Below, piece after piece: positions 50,826 to 58,773 of a stretch of 64,000 bases of DNA. Under the pieces are notes generated by a model. That model searched no databases. It worked only from the letters and a program-made list of their open reading frames with translations, and was not told the origin of the DNA. Position 1 is the first letter of the stretch. Each line of letters starts with the position of its first letter. The position numbers and the translations under genes were made by a program. Origin of the DNA: JBDHAC01 sp039588215 (lineage in GTDB: Bacteria > Gemmatimonadota > Gemmatimonadetes > Palauibacterales > Palauibacteraceae); NCBI GenBank assembly GCA_039588215.1, contig JBDHAD010000026.1, positions 1 to 64,000 on the forward strand, given 5' to 3'.

Positions 50826-51713
50826 CTAACCCCGTGCTTCGGCGCGCTTGGCCTCATCCCAGAGCTCGTCGAGCTCCTCCAGAGAAGCGGATTGCCACTC
50901 GAGCCCACCCTCGAGCCCCAGTTCCACCATCGCTCGACAGCGGCATTCGAACTTGCGCACGGCCCCCACCAGCGCGTTCGAAGGATGGGTGCCGGCCAAG
51001 CGCGCCGCATTGACGACCGCAAACAAGAGATCTCCGATTTCCTCTTCCACGCGCTCGATGCCCCGTTTCAGCGTGGGGTTCTGGGCACGAGCCGCGATCG
51101 CCGCCTCCAGCTCGGCAGTCTCCTCCCGCACCTTCGAGAGCGGTCCCGACACGTCCGGCCAGTCGAATCCGAATGCGGCCATGCGTTCCTGGACCCTCAT
51201 CGCCCGACTCAACGGCTCGAGCCCGGGCGGGACGCCTTCGAACGGATCGTCATCACCCGCCCTCGACACGCGCTCGTGAGCCTTCATCGCCTCCCAATCC
51301 GGGGGACCCTCGGCGTCGCCGTATACGTGAGGGTGGCGCGCCTCCATCTTCGCCTCGAGCCGCTCGACGACATCTCTCGCGTCGAACGACCCGCGCTCCT
51401 CGGCGAGCGCGATTTGAAACGCTACGTTGAGGAGGAGGTCGCCGAGCTCGGCGGCCAACGCGCTATCGTCTCCGGCAGAGATCGCCTCTGCAACTTCGTG
51501 TGCCTCTTCGAGTAGATACGGGCGCAGACTCTGTGGATCCTGTCGGGCATCCCAAGGACACCGCTCCCGAAGAAAGCGGACGAGCGCGACGGCACGCCCG
51601 AGAGACGCGTCAGTCTCGCGGCTACACGCCTGGTGTGCCGGTCCGGAGAGGTCGTGAGGATCGTGCAATCGCGCTTGCCCCTTGGGGGTGATCGAGCCGA
51701 GAACGTACACCAC
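50826..51713 (-). CDS. mazG: Nucleoside triphosphate pyrophosphohydrolase MazG
   Basis: All-alpha NTP pyrophosphatase that clears aberrant nucleotides. Two tandem MazG domains are seen: RERCPWD, EEAHEVAEAI and ELGDLLLNVAFQ, then EETAELEAAI and EEEIGDLLFAVVN, both with the ExxE..ExxD metal site. The frame from GTG 51713 has about 40 residues before the first conserved block; TTG 51668, preceded by AAGGGG, is an attractive alternative. Divergent from alr. Confidence 0.9.
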   Translation of the reverse strand: MVYVLGSITPKGQARLHDPHDLSGPAHQACSRETDASLGRAVALVRFLRERCPWDARQDPQSLRPYLLEEAHEVAEAISAGDDSALAAELGDLLLNVAFQIALAEERGSFDARDVVERLEAKMEARHPHVYGDAEGPPDWEAMKAHERVSRAGDDDPFEGVPPGLEPLSRAMRVQERMAAFGFDWPDVSGPLSKVREETAELEAAIAARAQNPTLKRGIERVEEEIGDLLFAVVNAARLAGTHPSNALVGAVRKFECRCRAMVELGLEGGLEWQSASLEELDELWDEAKRAEARG

Positions 51714-51805
51714 GGCTGCCGGTTTTCCAACGGCGCAGGACCAGGGGGAGCCAGCGAAGTGACCGATGCGATGGGATCGGGTGGGCGGATGAAAGGGGCC
51801 ACGGC

Positions 51806-52987
51806 TTGAGACACGCCATTCCAGACAGACCGGGTCGTAATGCCTGGCTGGAAGTTGATCTCGGCGCGCTGCGCAGAAACGCGGAGCGCCTGGGGGCGAT
51901 GGTAGAGCCTGCGCGGCTCCTGCCCATGATCAAAGCGGATGCCTACGGCCTGGGTGCGATCGCCGTTGCGGAGGCACTGAGGGCCATGGACCCGTATGGA
52001 TACGGAGTAGCAACGGCAAACGAAGGCGCGTCGCTACGGGCCGCGGGCTTCACGGAGCGGATCGTCGTGTTCACTCCGTCTTCGCCGGCCGATCCTTCGA
52101 CGCTGATCGAAGAGGGACTTCAGCCGGTCGTCATGAGCCTGGCGTCGCTGCGTCGGTTCGCCGAAGCGGCTCGTGTGGTGGGGGCCGTGCTCCCCGTACA
52201 CCTGGAGGTCGACACCGGGATCGGCCGCGCCGGACTCCCGTGGGAGGAAGCGGAGCACTGGAGCCCAGAGGTAGCGGCAGTCTTGCGTGAAGGCGGTCTG
52301 AGTCTGGAGAGCACCTTCTCTCATTTCCACTCGGCCGATGTGGATGACGCCGCGACGCGCGATCAACTTTCTCGGTTTGAAACCGCCCTCGCCACGTTGC
52401 GAGCGGCGGGTGTCGAACCGGGCGTACTCCACATGGCGAACAGCGCTGCGGCGTTGGCTGATGCGTCGTATCATCTGGACCTCGTCAGACCCGGTCTCTA
52501 TCTGTTTGGCGGTGGGAGGGGGCTGGCCGGCGGAGGGCTTCCGCCCTCCGAGCCCGTGGCCCGGGTGCGTGCGCGAGTGCTGGAGGTGCGTGAGGTCCAG
52601 GCCGGAACGACCGTGAGCTACGGAGCGACCTTCGTGACCCGGCGCCCGAGCCGCATCGCTACGCTCGGGATCGGGTACGCGGATGGATTACCGCACGGGG
52701 CGTCGAACCGGGGTGGCGCACTTGTCGGCGGAGAGCGTGTGCCGATTCGCGGCGCGGTGTGTATGGATATCACGGTCGTGGACGTTACCGGGATGGACGA
52801 CGTCGACGCCGGGGCGGTGGCGACACTCCTGGGCCGTGAGGGCGGGGCGGAGATCACACTCGCGGAGTTGGCTGAAGCGGACGGCACGATCGAGTACGAG
52901 GTGTTGACGGGATTCGGGAGAGGATTGCCCCGGGTGAATATGGACAGCGAATCGGCACAGACGGAGAGCCTGGCGCATGCCGAGTGA
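51806..52987 (+). CDS. alr: Alanine racemase
   Basis: PLP enzyme making D-alanine for peptidoglycan, 393 residues. TTG start behind AAAGGGG. PLP Lys43 lies in MIKADAYG, HLEVDTGIGRAG is in the barrel, and the second catalytic base Tyr272 lies in TVSYGATF. The C-terminal substrate loop GAVCMDITVVDV is normal. It is the first gene of a run in which alr, cdd, a lipoprotein and a barrel overlap one another. Confidence 0.94.
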   Translation: MRHAIPDRPGRNAWLEVDLGALRRNAERLGAMVEPARLLPMIKADAYGLGAIAVAEALRAMDPYGYGVATANEGASLRAAGFTERIVVFTPSSPADPSTLIEEGLQPVVMSLASLRRFAEAARVVGAVLPVHLEVDTGIGRAGLPWEEAEHWSPEVAAVLREGGLSLESTFSHFHSADVDDAATRDQLSRFETALATLRAAGVEPGVLHMANSAAALADASYHLDLVRPGLYLFGGGRGLAGGGLPPSEPVARVRARVLEVREVQAGTTVSYGATFVTRRPSRIATLGIGYADGLPHGASNRGGALVGGERVPIRGAVCMDITVVDVTGMDDVDAGAVATLLGREGGAEITLAELAEADGTIEYEVLTGFGRGLPRVNMDSESAQTESLAHAE

Positions 52988-53399
52988 GGCAAACGACGGC
53001 AGCCTGCGGGCGCTGGCCCTCGGGGCCATGGAAAGCGCGTATGCTCCGTACTCGGCCTTCCAGGTTGGTGCCGCGCTGGAGACGACGGACGGGCGCCGCT
53101 TCATAGGTTGCAACATCGAGAACGCATCCTTCCCGGTAACGATCTGCGCGGAGCGAGTGGCGCTCGGGGCCGCGATCGTGCACGGTGCGACCCAGTTCCG
53201 TCGGATTGCGGTAGCATCGACCGGACCCGAGCCGGCGTCACCGTGCGGCATGTGCCGTCAGGCACTGGCCGAATTCGGACTCGATCTCGAGGTCATTTGT
53301 CTGACGCCGGAGGGTGTAGAGAAACGCTGGACCCTCGGCGAGCTCCTGCCGGATAACTTCCGGCTCCGCCCACGGCCCGAGGCCGACGGCCGAGGATGA
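52977..53399 (+). CDS. cdd: Cytidine deaminase
   Basis: 140 residues, homotetrameric type. Zinc site: the Cys and catalytic Glu in TICAERVALG plus the two Cys of SPCGMCRQ. SAYAPYSAFQVGAAL and GCNIENASF are standard substrate-binding motifs. Salvages cytidine/deoxycytidine to uridine forms. It overlaps alr by 11 bases and the next gene by 4. Confidence 0.95.
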   Translation: MPSEANDGSLRALALGAMESAYAPYSAFQVGAALETTDGRRFIGCNIENASFPVTICAERVALGAAIVHGATQFRRIAVASTGPEPASPCGMCRQALAEFGLDLEVICLTPEGVEKRWTLGELLPDNFRLRPRPEADGRG

Positions 53400-54697
53400 G
53401 CGATATGCCCCGTTTCGTGCCGAATCGGCGTTTCCTGGCGGTCGGACGTTTCGCGGCGGTCGGACGATCGGCGGCCATGCTCGTAGTGGCCTCGGCGGTC
53501 ATGCTCGCCTGCACCGAGGATCCGCTCGGGAACCTCGACAGCGGGACCGCGCCGGGCGTGACGTCACCGACGACGGAATTCAGGCTCTCGGTCGAGAATC
53601 TGCCGACTTGGCGGGACACCACGGTGAGTGGGTTCACTCTTCGGAGTGCAGCGGGCTTCATCCTGCTGGCTGATCAACCCACGCTGCAGTCGCGGAGCCT
53701 GAACAGCATCAACGTTCCCGACACGCTGACGACGATCGCCGACACGTTGCCGGTGGAGCGCTTCGAGAGCGCGAGCATCCGGATCGCGATCGACACCACG
53801 AGCTCCGTCTTCGCGACCCTCCCTCTCACCGTCCGGCTCGTCTCATTGACCCAGGGGTTCGAGTCGGACGAGGCGAACTGGACCCAAGCCGCCGAGGGAC
53901 GTTCCTGGATGACGCCCGGAGGCGACCTTGGGGCCGAGCTGTCGTCGGTAGAGATGACCGAGGTCAGCGACAGCCTGATCTTCGAGTTTCAAGTGCCGGT
54001 GGACTCGCTTCTCAAGTCCTGGCAGGCTCAGGATGGCGATCCTGGGTTCGCGCTCGTGCTCGAGGGACCGGGCTCGCAGATCCTGATCCGGGCGGTCTCG
54101 TTGCGCGTCGAAGCCCTCCTGGAAGGTCGCGAGGTCCCGATCGACCAGGAGCTGATATCCAACGTGCGCACGTTCATCACCAATCCAGAGCCACCGGCGG
54201 AAGGTCTCGCACTCCGGGTGGCAGGGCTGCCGGCCTCGCGCTTCTACGTCACGTTCGACCCGCCCGACAGCCTCGGTGGGGTTCCCCTCCTCGGGTCCGT
54301 AGTCAACCACGCGGAGTTGGTCTTCCACCCGCTGCCGCCGCCCGCGGAACCGTACGTCATGGAGCGGAACGTCGCCGTTCGGCCCGTGACATTGCTCGCC
54401 GATCCGTTCGAGTTCGGCGCCAAGACGCCCATCGGATCCACACCCGCCGCATTCACCGTGCTCGAGCCCGACTCACTCGCGGTGGGCGAGCTGTTCAGGG
54501 TCGATGTGACGGTTCTCGTGGCTAACGCCCTGTTCGTCGAAGCGGACTCGATCGGCCAGGTAAGGGTGGGGCTGCGAGCCGAGCCCGATGGCCAGACAGT
54601 CGGGTTCTGGGAGTTCGGGTCGGTAGAAGCGATCGCGGGGCTTCGCCCCGAGCTCGTCATCATCCTCACCCCTCCCCCAAGATTCGGAGTGCCATGA
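53396..54697 (+). CDS. Large lipoprotein, function unknown
   Basis: 433 residues, ATGA-coupled to cdd (ATG 53405 is an alternative). Signal peptide with lipobox VMLAC near residue 39. The mature part is beta-rich and acidic, with repeated immunoglobulin/DUF4270-like strand patterns (TEFRLSVENLPTWRDTTVSGF, AALRVAGLPASRFYVTF-type) and few Cys. No family assigned. It is 4-base coupled to the downstream barrel gene, suggesting a lipoprotein-barrel pair. Confidence 0.72.
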   Translation: MSDMPRFVPNRRFLAVGRFAAVGRSAAMLVVASAVMLACTEDPLGNLDSGTAPGVTSPTTEFRLSVENLPTWRDTTVSGFTLRSAAGFILLADQPTLQSRSLNSINVPDTLTTIADTLPVERFESASIRIAIDTTSSVFATLPLTVRLVSLTQGFESDEANWTQAAEGRSWMTPGGDLGAELSSVEMTEVSDSLIFEFQVPVDSLLKSWQAQDGDPGFALVLEGPGSQILIRAVSLRVEALLEGREVPIDQELISNVRTFITNPEPPAEGLALRVAGLPASRFYVTFDPPDSLGGVPLLGSVVNHAELVFHPLPPPAEPYVMERNVAVRPVTLLADPFEFGAKTPIGSTPAAFTVLEPDSLAVGELFRVDVTVLVANALFVEADSIGQVRVGLRAEPDGQTVGFWEFGSVEAIAGLRPELVIILTPPPRFGVP

Positions 54698-55920
54698 TGC
54701 GCTTCCTGATGACCGGACCCACGAAGGGGCGCTCCGTCCGGATTCCCGGCCGCGGTCATCCCCGGGTCGCAGGCTGCGCGTGCGCGGCACTGTTGCTGGT
54801 CGCAGCTCCGGTGTGGGGTCAGGTGCCGGCGACGGCGGTGGGTCTCGGGTACCCGGTGGCACCGATCGATGCACGCGCCGCCGCTCTCGGGTCGACGGGG
54901 ATCGGTTTGCTTTTCGGTACGTACAGCCTGCGCAACCCGGCCGACCTGTCGGAGCACCGGCGACCGGGGTTCGGACTCGCGCTCCTCGCCGAGGATGTCG
55001 ACGTCAAGGGTGGAGCCGTACCGATCGATACGGGACGGGAGCGCTTCACGGTGATCCGCGCCATCGTCCCGTTCGCGGGCTGGACGGCGAGTCTCGGCTT
55101 TGGTGGCGAGCTGGATCAGGATTGGAGCGCGCGCTTCACCGATACGCTGGTGTTGAGCAATGGACGGGTGCCGTTCGAGGAGGTCCGGGAGCACGACGGG
55201 GGTCTGAGCGCGATTGACTTCTCGCTCGCTCGCCGACTGGGTCCACTCTCCGTCGGCGCGACCGCGCAGCGGCTCAGCGGATCTCTGCGGCAGACGCTCA
55301 TCCGAAGATTCGACAATCCCCTGGAGGGAGCGCCGACGCTGACCAACGCCGGCGGAACTCAGAGGATCAGGTACGAGGCGTGGCGTTTCAAGACCGGCGC
55401 CTCACTCAACATCGCGGGTCGCTTTCTGGTCTCCGGGGCCGTGGGCTTCACCGGCGATCTGACGGCCGAGCCGCAGGACTCGGCACGTTCATCGGTGCTC
55501 TTCGACCTGCCGACCACAGTCGAGCTCGGGGCTAGCGTGCTTGTGGCCGACAGCGTCGTCCTGACTGCAGGGGGTGGTTGGGCCGGTTGGTCGTCGGTCG
55601 AGGGCCTGGAGGAGTTTCAGCCGGGTCTGCGCACGCACGACACGAAATGGGGAGGGGTCGGGCTCGAGTACCGTAGCGCCCGATTCCTCGGCTTCGGCGT
55701 CCCCTTACGGATCGGAGCCCGCCGCGCCGAGCTTCCGTTCAGCTTCGGCGACAATCCGGTGGACGAAACCGCGTTCTCCGCGGGCGCCGGGTTCGTCTTC
55801 CGGGGGGGAGTCGCCGAGCTCAACCTCGCGTTCGAGTTCGGTGACCGGGGAAGCTTCGCGGATGACGGACTGGAGGAGTCGTTCCGTCGCCTGACGGCGT
55901 CTTTCACGTTGCGTCAGTAG
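54694..55920 (+). CDS. Outer-membrane barrel protein, FadL/UPF0164-like
   Basis: 408 residues. After the signal peptide (ACAALLLVAAPVWGQ) comes VAPIDARAAALGSTGIGLLFG with SLRNPAD, the hatch-like N terminus seen in FadL/OMPP1 and PorV-type barrels. It then shows regular beta strands up to the terminal LTASFTLRQ. Likely an outer-membrane transporter or assembly factor. The start overlaps the lipoprotein stop (ATGATG). Confidence 0.78.
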   Translation: MMRFLMTGPTKGRSVRIPGRGHPRVAGCACAALLLVAAPVWGQVPATAVGLGYPVAPIDARAAALGSTGIGLLFGTYSLRNPADLSEHRRPGFGLALLAEDVDVKGGAVPIDTGRERFTVIRAIVPFAGWTASLGFGGELDQDWSARFTDTLVLSNGRVPFEEVREHDGGLSAIDFSLARRLGPLSVGATAQRLSGSLRQTLIRRFDNPLEGAPTLTNAGGTQRIRYEAWRFKTGASLNIAGRFLVSGAVGFTGDLTAEPQDSARSSVLFDLPTTVELGASVLVADSVVLTAGGGWAGWSSVEGLEEFQPGLRTHDTKWGGVGLEYRSARFLGFGVPLRIGARRAELPFSFGDNPVDETAFSAGAGFVFRGGVAELNLAFEFGDRGSFADDGLEESFRRLTASFTLRQ

Positions 55921-55938
55921 CGCCAGGCCCCCGTTAGT

Positions 55939-56712
55939 TCACCCCTCCGTCGGGTTTTCCTCACCGGAACACAGTTGCCCGCGCAGCTCGGCGTATGCCT
56001 CACCCACCAGCCGGGGGACGAGGTCCGGATGGGTCACGGGCCAGTCGTGACCCGCCTTCAGATGCTCGACGCGCACAGTCCCGGTCCTGACTCGATCCAG
56101 GTACTCCTCGTACTCACCGGGGCGATACAGACAATCGGTGCGAGACAGGTACACCACGGCACACTCGGCCGCGGGGCGGAAAGACTCATCGAACCCTCGA
56201 GTCGTGTCTCCGACGACCGGATAGATCGCGCGCGGTGTGACAACCGCGGCTCGGACGTAGTCCAGCATGATGCGCCAGGCGTACTTGATGGCGGATCGGC
56301 CTTCGCCGCCCGTGTACTCTTTGAGCTGGAGGCGGATCGCCCGACCTACGATCACGACGAACGGAACGCGAATCGGTACGGACGGGGCGCACGCGATCGC
56401 CGGTCTGGGACTCAGGAGTGCGAGAAAGCCGCCGAACGAGTGCCCGCACCACGGGGCATCCGGCGCGAACTCGCCCGCCAGGGCCTCGACCAGGGCCATG
56501 TACGCCGACACGTCCCTTGGGAGACTGCGGTGCGTGCGAAAGGAGAGATCGGGCATCACGACCCGGAAGTCGCATGCGAGACGCTCCAGTCCCGGACGGT
56601 AGTAGCGGGGGTGTGCCCCGAGACCGGGGAGAAAGACTAGCGTCTCCGAGGCCGAGCCCCGAATTTCCACCGGCACCCGAAGGCCGTCAAAGCTGAAGGT
56701 TTCGCGCTGCAC
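55939..56712 (-). CDS. Alpha/beta hydrolase
   Basis: 257 residues from GTG 56712 (VQRETFSFDG) with AGGA upstream. Oxyanion segment LVFLPGLGAHPRYY, nucleophile elbow CGHSFGGFLAL and late His in AGHDWPVTHP form a plausible triad. No signal peptide at this start. A longer frame to 56820 would overlap miaB and is less likely. Convergent with the barrel gene. Confidence 0.8.
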   Translation of the reverse strand: MQRETFSFDGLRVPVEIRGSASETLVFLPGLGAHPRYYRPGLERLACDFRVVMPDLSFRTHRSLPRDVSAYMALVEALAGEFAPDAPWCGHSFGGFLALLSPRPAIACAPSVPIRVPFVVIVGRAIRLQLKEYTGGEGRSAIKYAWRIMLDYVRAAVVTPRAIYPVVGDTTRGFDESFRPAAECAVVYLSRTDCLYRPGEYEEYLDRVRTGTVRVEHLKAGHDWPVTHPDLVPRLVGEAYAELRGQLCSGEENPTEG

Positions 56713-56789
56713 CCCGGATCCTACGAGCGAGCTGCGAACCGAGCAATCGGCGGGACGACTGAGACAGTCGCCCGCCCGAAAAGGTGAAA

Positions 56790-58223
56790 ATGTCTCGATT
56801 GGTGACCTTCCGAGAGTCAAACGCCGACGATGGGGCGAGAACGGCGAGGACGGAACACCTCCGCTCGGTTGCGGGCGGAAGTGCGGATCCCGCCGCGCAT
56901 CCGCTTCCGCTCGGCCGTCGCGTCTACATCGAGACGTACGGGTGCCAGATGAACATCGGGGACACGGAGTTGATGGAGGGTTCGCTGGCGGAGCGGGGCT
57001 TCTTCCGCGTGCCCGATGCCGGGAGCGCCGATGTCATCGTCATCAACACGTGCGCGATCCGTGAGCACGCAGAGCAGCGAGTGGTCGGTCGGATTGGACA
57101 GCTCCAGCGTTTCCGGCGCACACGCCCCGACCTGATCATGGCCGTGACAGGGTGTATGGCACAGCGCCTGGGTCAGCGACTCGTGGAGGAGATAGGCGGG
57201 GTGGACCTCGTGGCGGGTCCCGATGCGTATCGGCGTCTCGCCGGAATGATCAACGCGATACAACACGGGGCGCTCGAACGCGGGCAAACGATGCTCGAGT
57301 TGGACACCGCGGAGGATTACGAAGGCATCGAGTCCATTCGGGCCGAAGGCGTCAGCGCCTGGATCACGGTGCAGCGCGGCTGTGACCACCGGTGCACGTT
57401 CTGCATCGTTCCGTACGTTCGGGGACCCGAGAAGAACCGGCGGCCGGAGGCGATTCTCGACGAAGCGCGCCGAGCGGCGGGCAACGGGTTCACCGAGTTG
57501 GTCCTGCTCGGACAGACGGTCAACTCTTACCGCTCGGGTGATTGGGATTTCGCTCGTCTGTTACGCGAAGTCGCCCGTGTAGACGGTGTACGTCGAGTCC
57601 GCTTCACCTCGCCTCACCCGAAAGACGTGTCCGAGTCGCTCCTCGATGTGATGGCGGAGGAGGATGCCGTGTGCCGGCAGCTCCATCTTCCCGTACAGTC
57701 GGGCGCGAACCGTATCCTGAAGCGTATGGTACGCCGGTATACGGTCGAGGACTTCCTGGCCCGGGCTCGCCTGGCGAGGGTACAGGTGCCGGATCTCGCG
57801 CTCAGCACCGACGTGATCGTGGGCTTCCCGGGCGAGACGGACGACGAATTCGAGGCCACGCTCGAGCTGATGCGCGAAATGCGATTTGATGACGCTTACC
57901 TCTACAGGTACTCCGCCCGTGAGGGTACGCCCGCGACCCGCCTCCCGGCCGACGACTCCATCCGAGAGGAGGTGGCCTCCGCTCGCCTGGAGCGTCTGAT
58001 CGAAGTGCAGCGGGACATCCAGCGCGGTGTGAACGAGGCAGAGGTGGGAACCGTACGGGAGGTCCTGGTGGAGCGCGACGCCCGCTCGGCGGGTGACGTT
58101 CTCGGCCGCACGGAGCAAAACAAGGTCGTGGCCTTTGCCGGCAATTCCGATCTGATCGGCGAATACGTGGATGTCCGCCTGACGGGAACGACGGGCGCGA
58201 CATTCATGGGTCGTCAGATCTGA
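56790..58223 (+). CDS. miaB: tRNA-2-methylthio-N6-dimethylallyladenosine synthase MiaB
   Basis: Radical-SAM methylthiotransferase, 477 residues. N-terminal UPF0004 domain with Cys in YGCQMN, INTCAIRE and VTGCMAQ for the auxiliary 4Fe-4S cluster. Radical-SAM site Cys198-x3-Cys202-x2-Cys205 in RGCDHRCTFC. C-terminal TRAM region. HLPVQSGANRILKRM and DVIVGFPGETD fit MiaB. ATG 56790 has AAGG 5 bases upstream; about 40 non-conserved residues precede the first domain. Confidence 0.95.
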   Translation: MSRLVTFRESNADDGARTARTEHLRSVAGGSADPAAHPLPLGRRVYIETYGCQMNIGDTELMEGSLAERGFFRVPDAGSADVIVINTCAIREHAEQRVVGRIGQLQRFRRTRPDLIMAVTGCMAQRLGQRLVEEIGGVDLVAGPDAYRRLAGMINAIQHGALERGQTMLELDTAEDYEGIESIRAEGVSAWITVQRGCDHRCTFCIVPYVRGPEKNRRPEAILDEARRAAGNGFTELVLLGQTVNSYRSGDWDFARLLREVARVDGVRRVRFTSPHPKDVSESLLDVMAEEDAVCRQLHLPVQSGANRILKRMVRRYTVEDFLARARLARVQVPDLALSTDVIVGFPGETDDEFEATLELMREMRFDDAYLYRYSAREGTPATRLPADDSIREEVASARLERLIEVQRDIQRGVNEAEVGTVREVLVERDARSAGDVLGRTEQNKVVAFAGNSDLIGEYVDVRLTGTTGATFMGRQI

Positions 58224-58260
58224 GCGGCCACCCTCTCCGAACACGAAAGGCCACCCAACC

Positions 58261-58584
58261 GTGCGTGCGCTTCCACGGATCGTCGCTTTTCTGGTTGCTT
58301 CCCTGCTCGCTTTCTGGTTCACCACCGAGAACGCGAACGAGATCGTGCGGATCGACCTGGTCCTGTTCCGCGTCAATGCCGCGCTGCCCATCGTCGTATT
58401 CACGTCCGTTCTGCTCGGGATGGGTGCCACGCTGATCGCCGGTTGGCGCGCTGAGAGTCGTAGAAGACGGACGCTGAGGGGTGCCCACCACGAGCGGGGG
58501 AGCGCGTCGCTCTCGCGTGCCCGCGAACCCGAGGACTGGCCCGTAAGCGACGACACTGGCCGGAAAGAAGAGGAACTGGTCTAG
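58261..58584 (+). CDS. LapA-domain (DUF1049) membrane protein
   Basis: 107 residues, GTG start 37 bp after miaB. Two transmembrane segments (IVAFLVASLLAFWFTTEN and LPIVVFTSVLLGMGATLIAG) with the intervening IDLVLFRVNAALP are the LapA/YciS pattern, linked in E. coli to LPS assembly. The charged tail is non-conserved. Confidence 0.82.
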   Translation: MRALPRIVAFLVASLLAFWFTTENANEIVRIDLVLFRVNAALPIVVFTSVLLGMGATLIAGWRAESRRRRTLRGAHHERGSASLSRAREPEDWPVSDDTGRKEEELV

Positions 58585-58654
58585 GCCCTCCACCGCCCGA
58601 GGCATCGCCGCCACCGCTCCCTCGATTCTGCTCGCCCGTCTCCTTCCGACCAGC

Positions 58655-58690
58655 GGTGTCCCTCTGGCCAAGGGTGTCCCTGTGGCCAGA
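58655..58690 (+). repeat. 18-bp imperfect tandem duplication
   Basis: GGTGTCCCTCTGGCCAAG is followed directly by GGTGTCCCTGTGGCCAGA. They lie in the 189-bp gap before comEC, which otherwise shows only the AGGGAGG at 58742. Confidence 0.9.
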
Positions 58691-58773
58691 TGACGGCTCG
58701 TTGATCTTCCCCGCCCATCTAGTGCCGCACTGCATGGTGGAAGGGAGGCGAGTCGACGCTGCCGCCGTTACTC

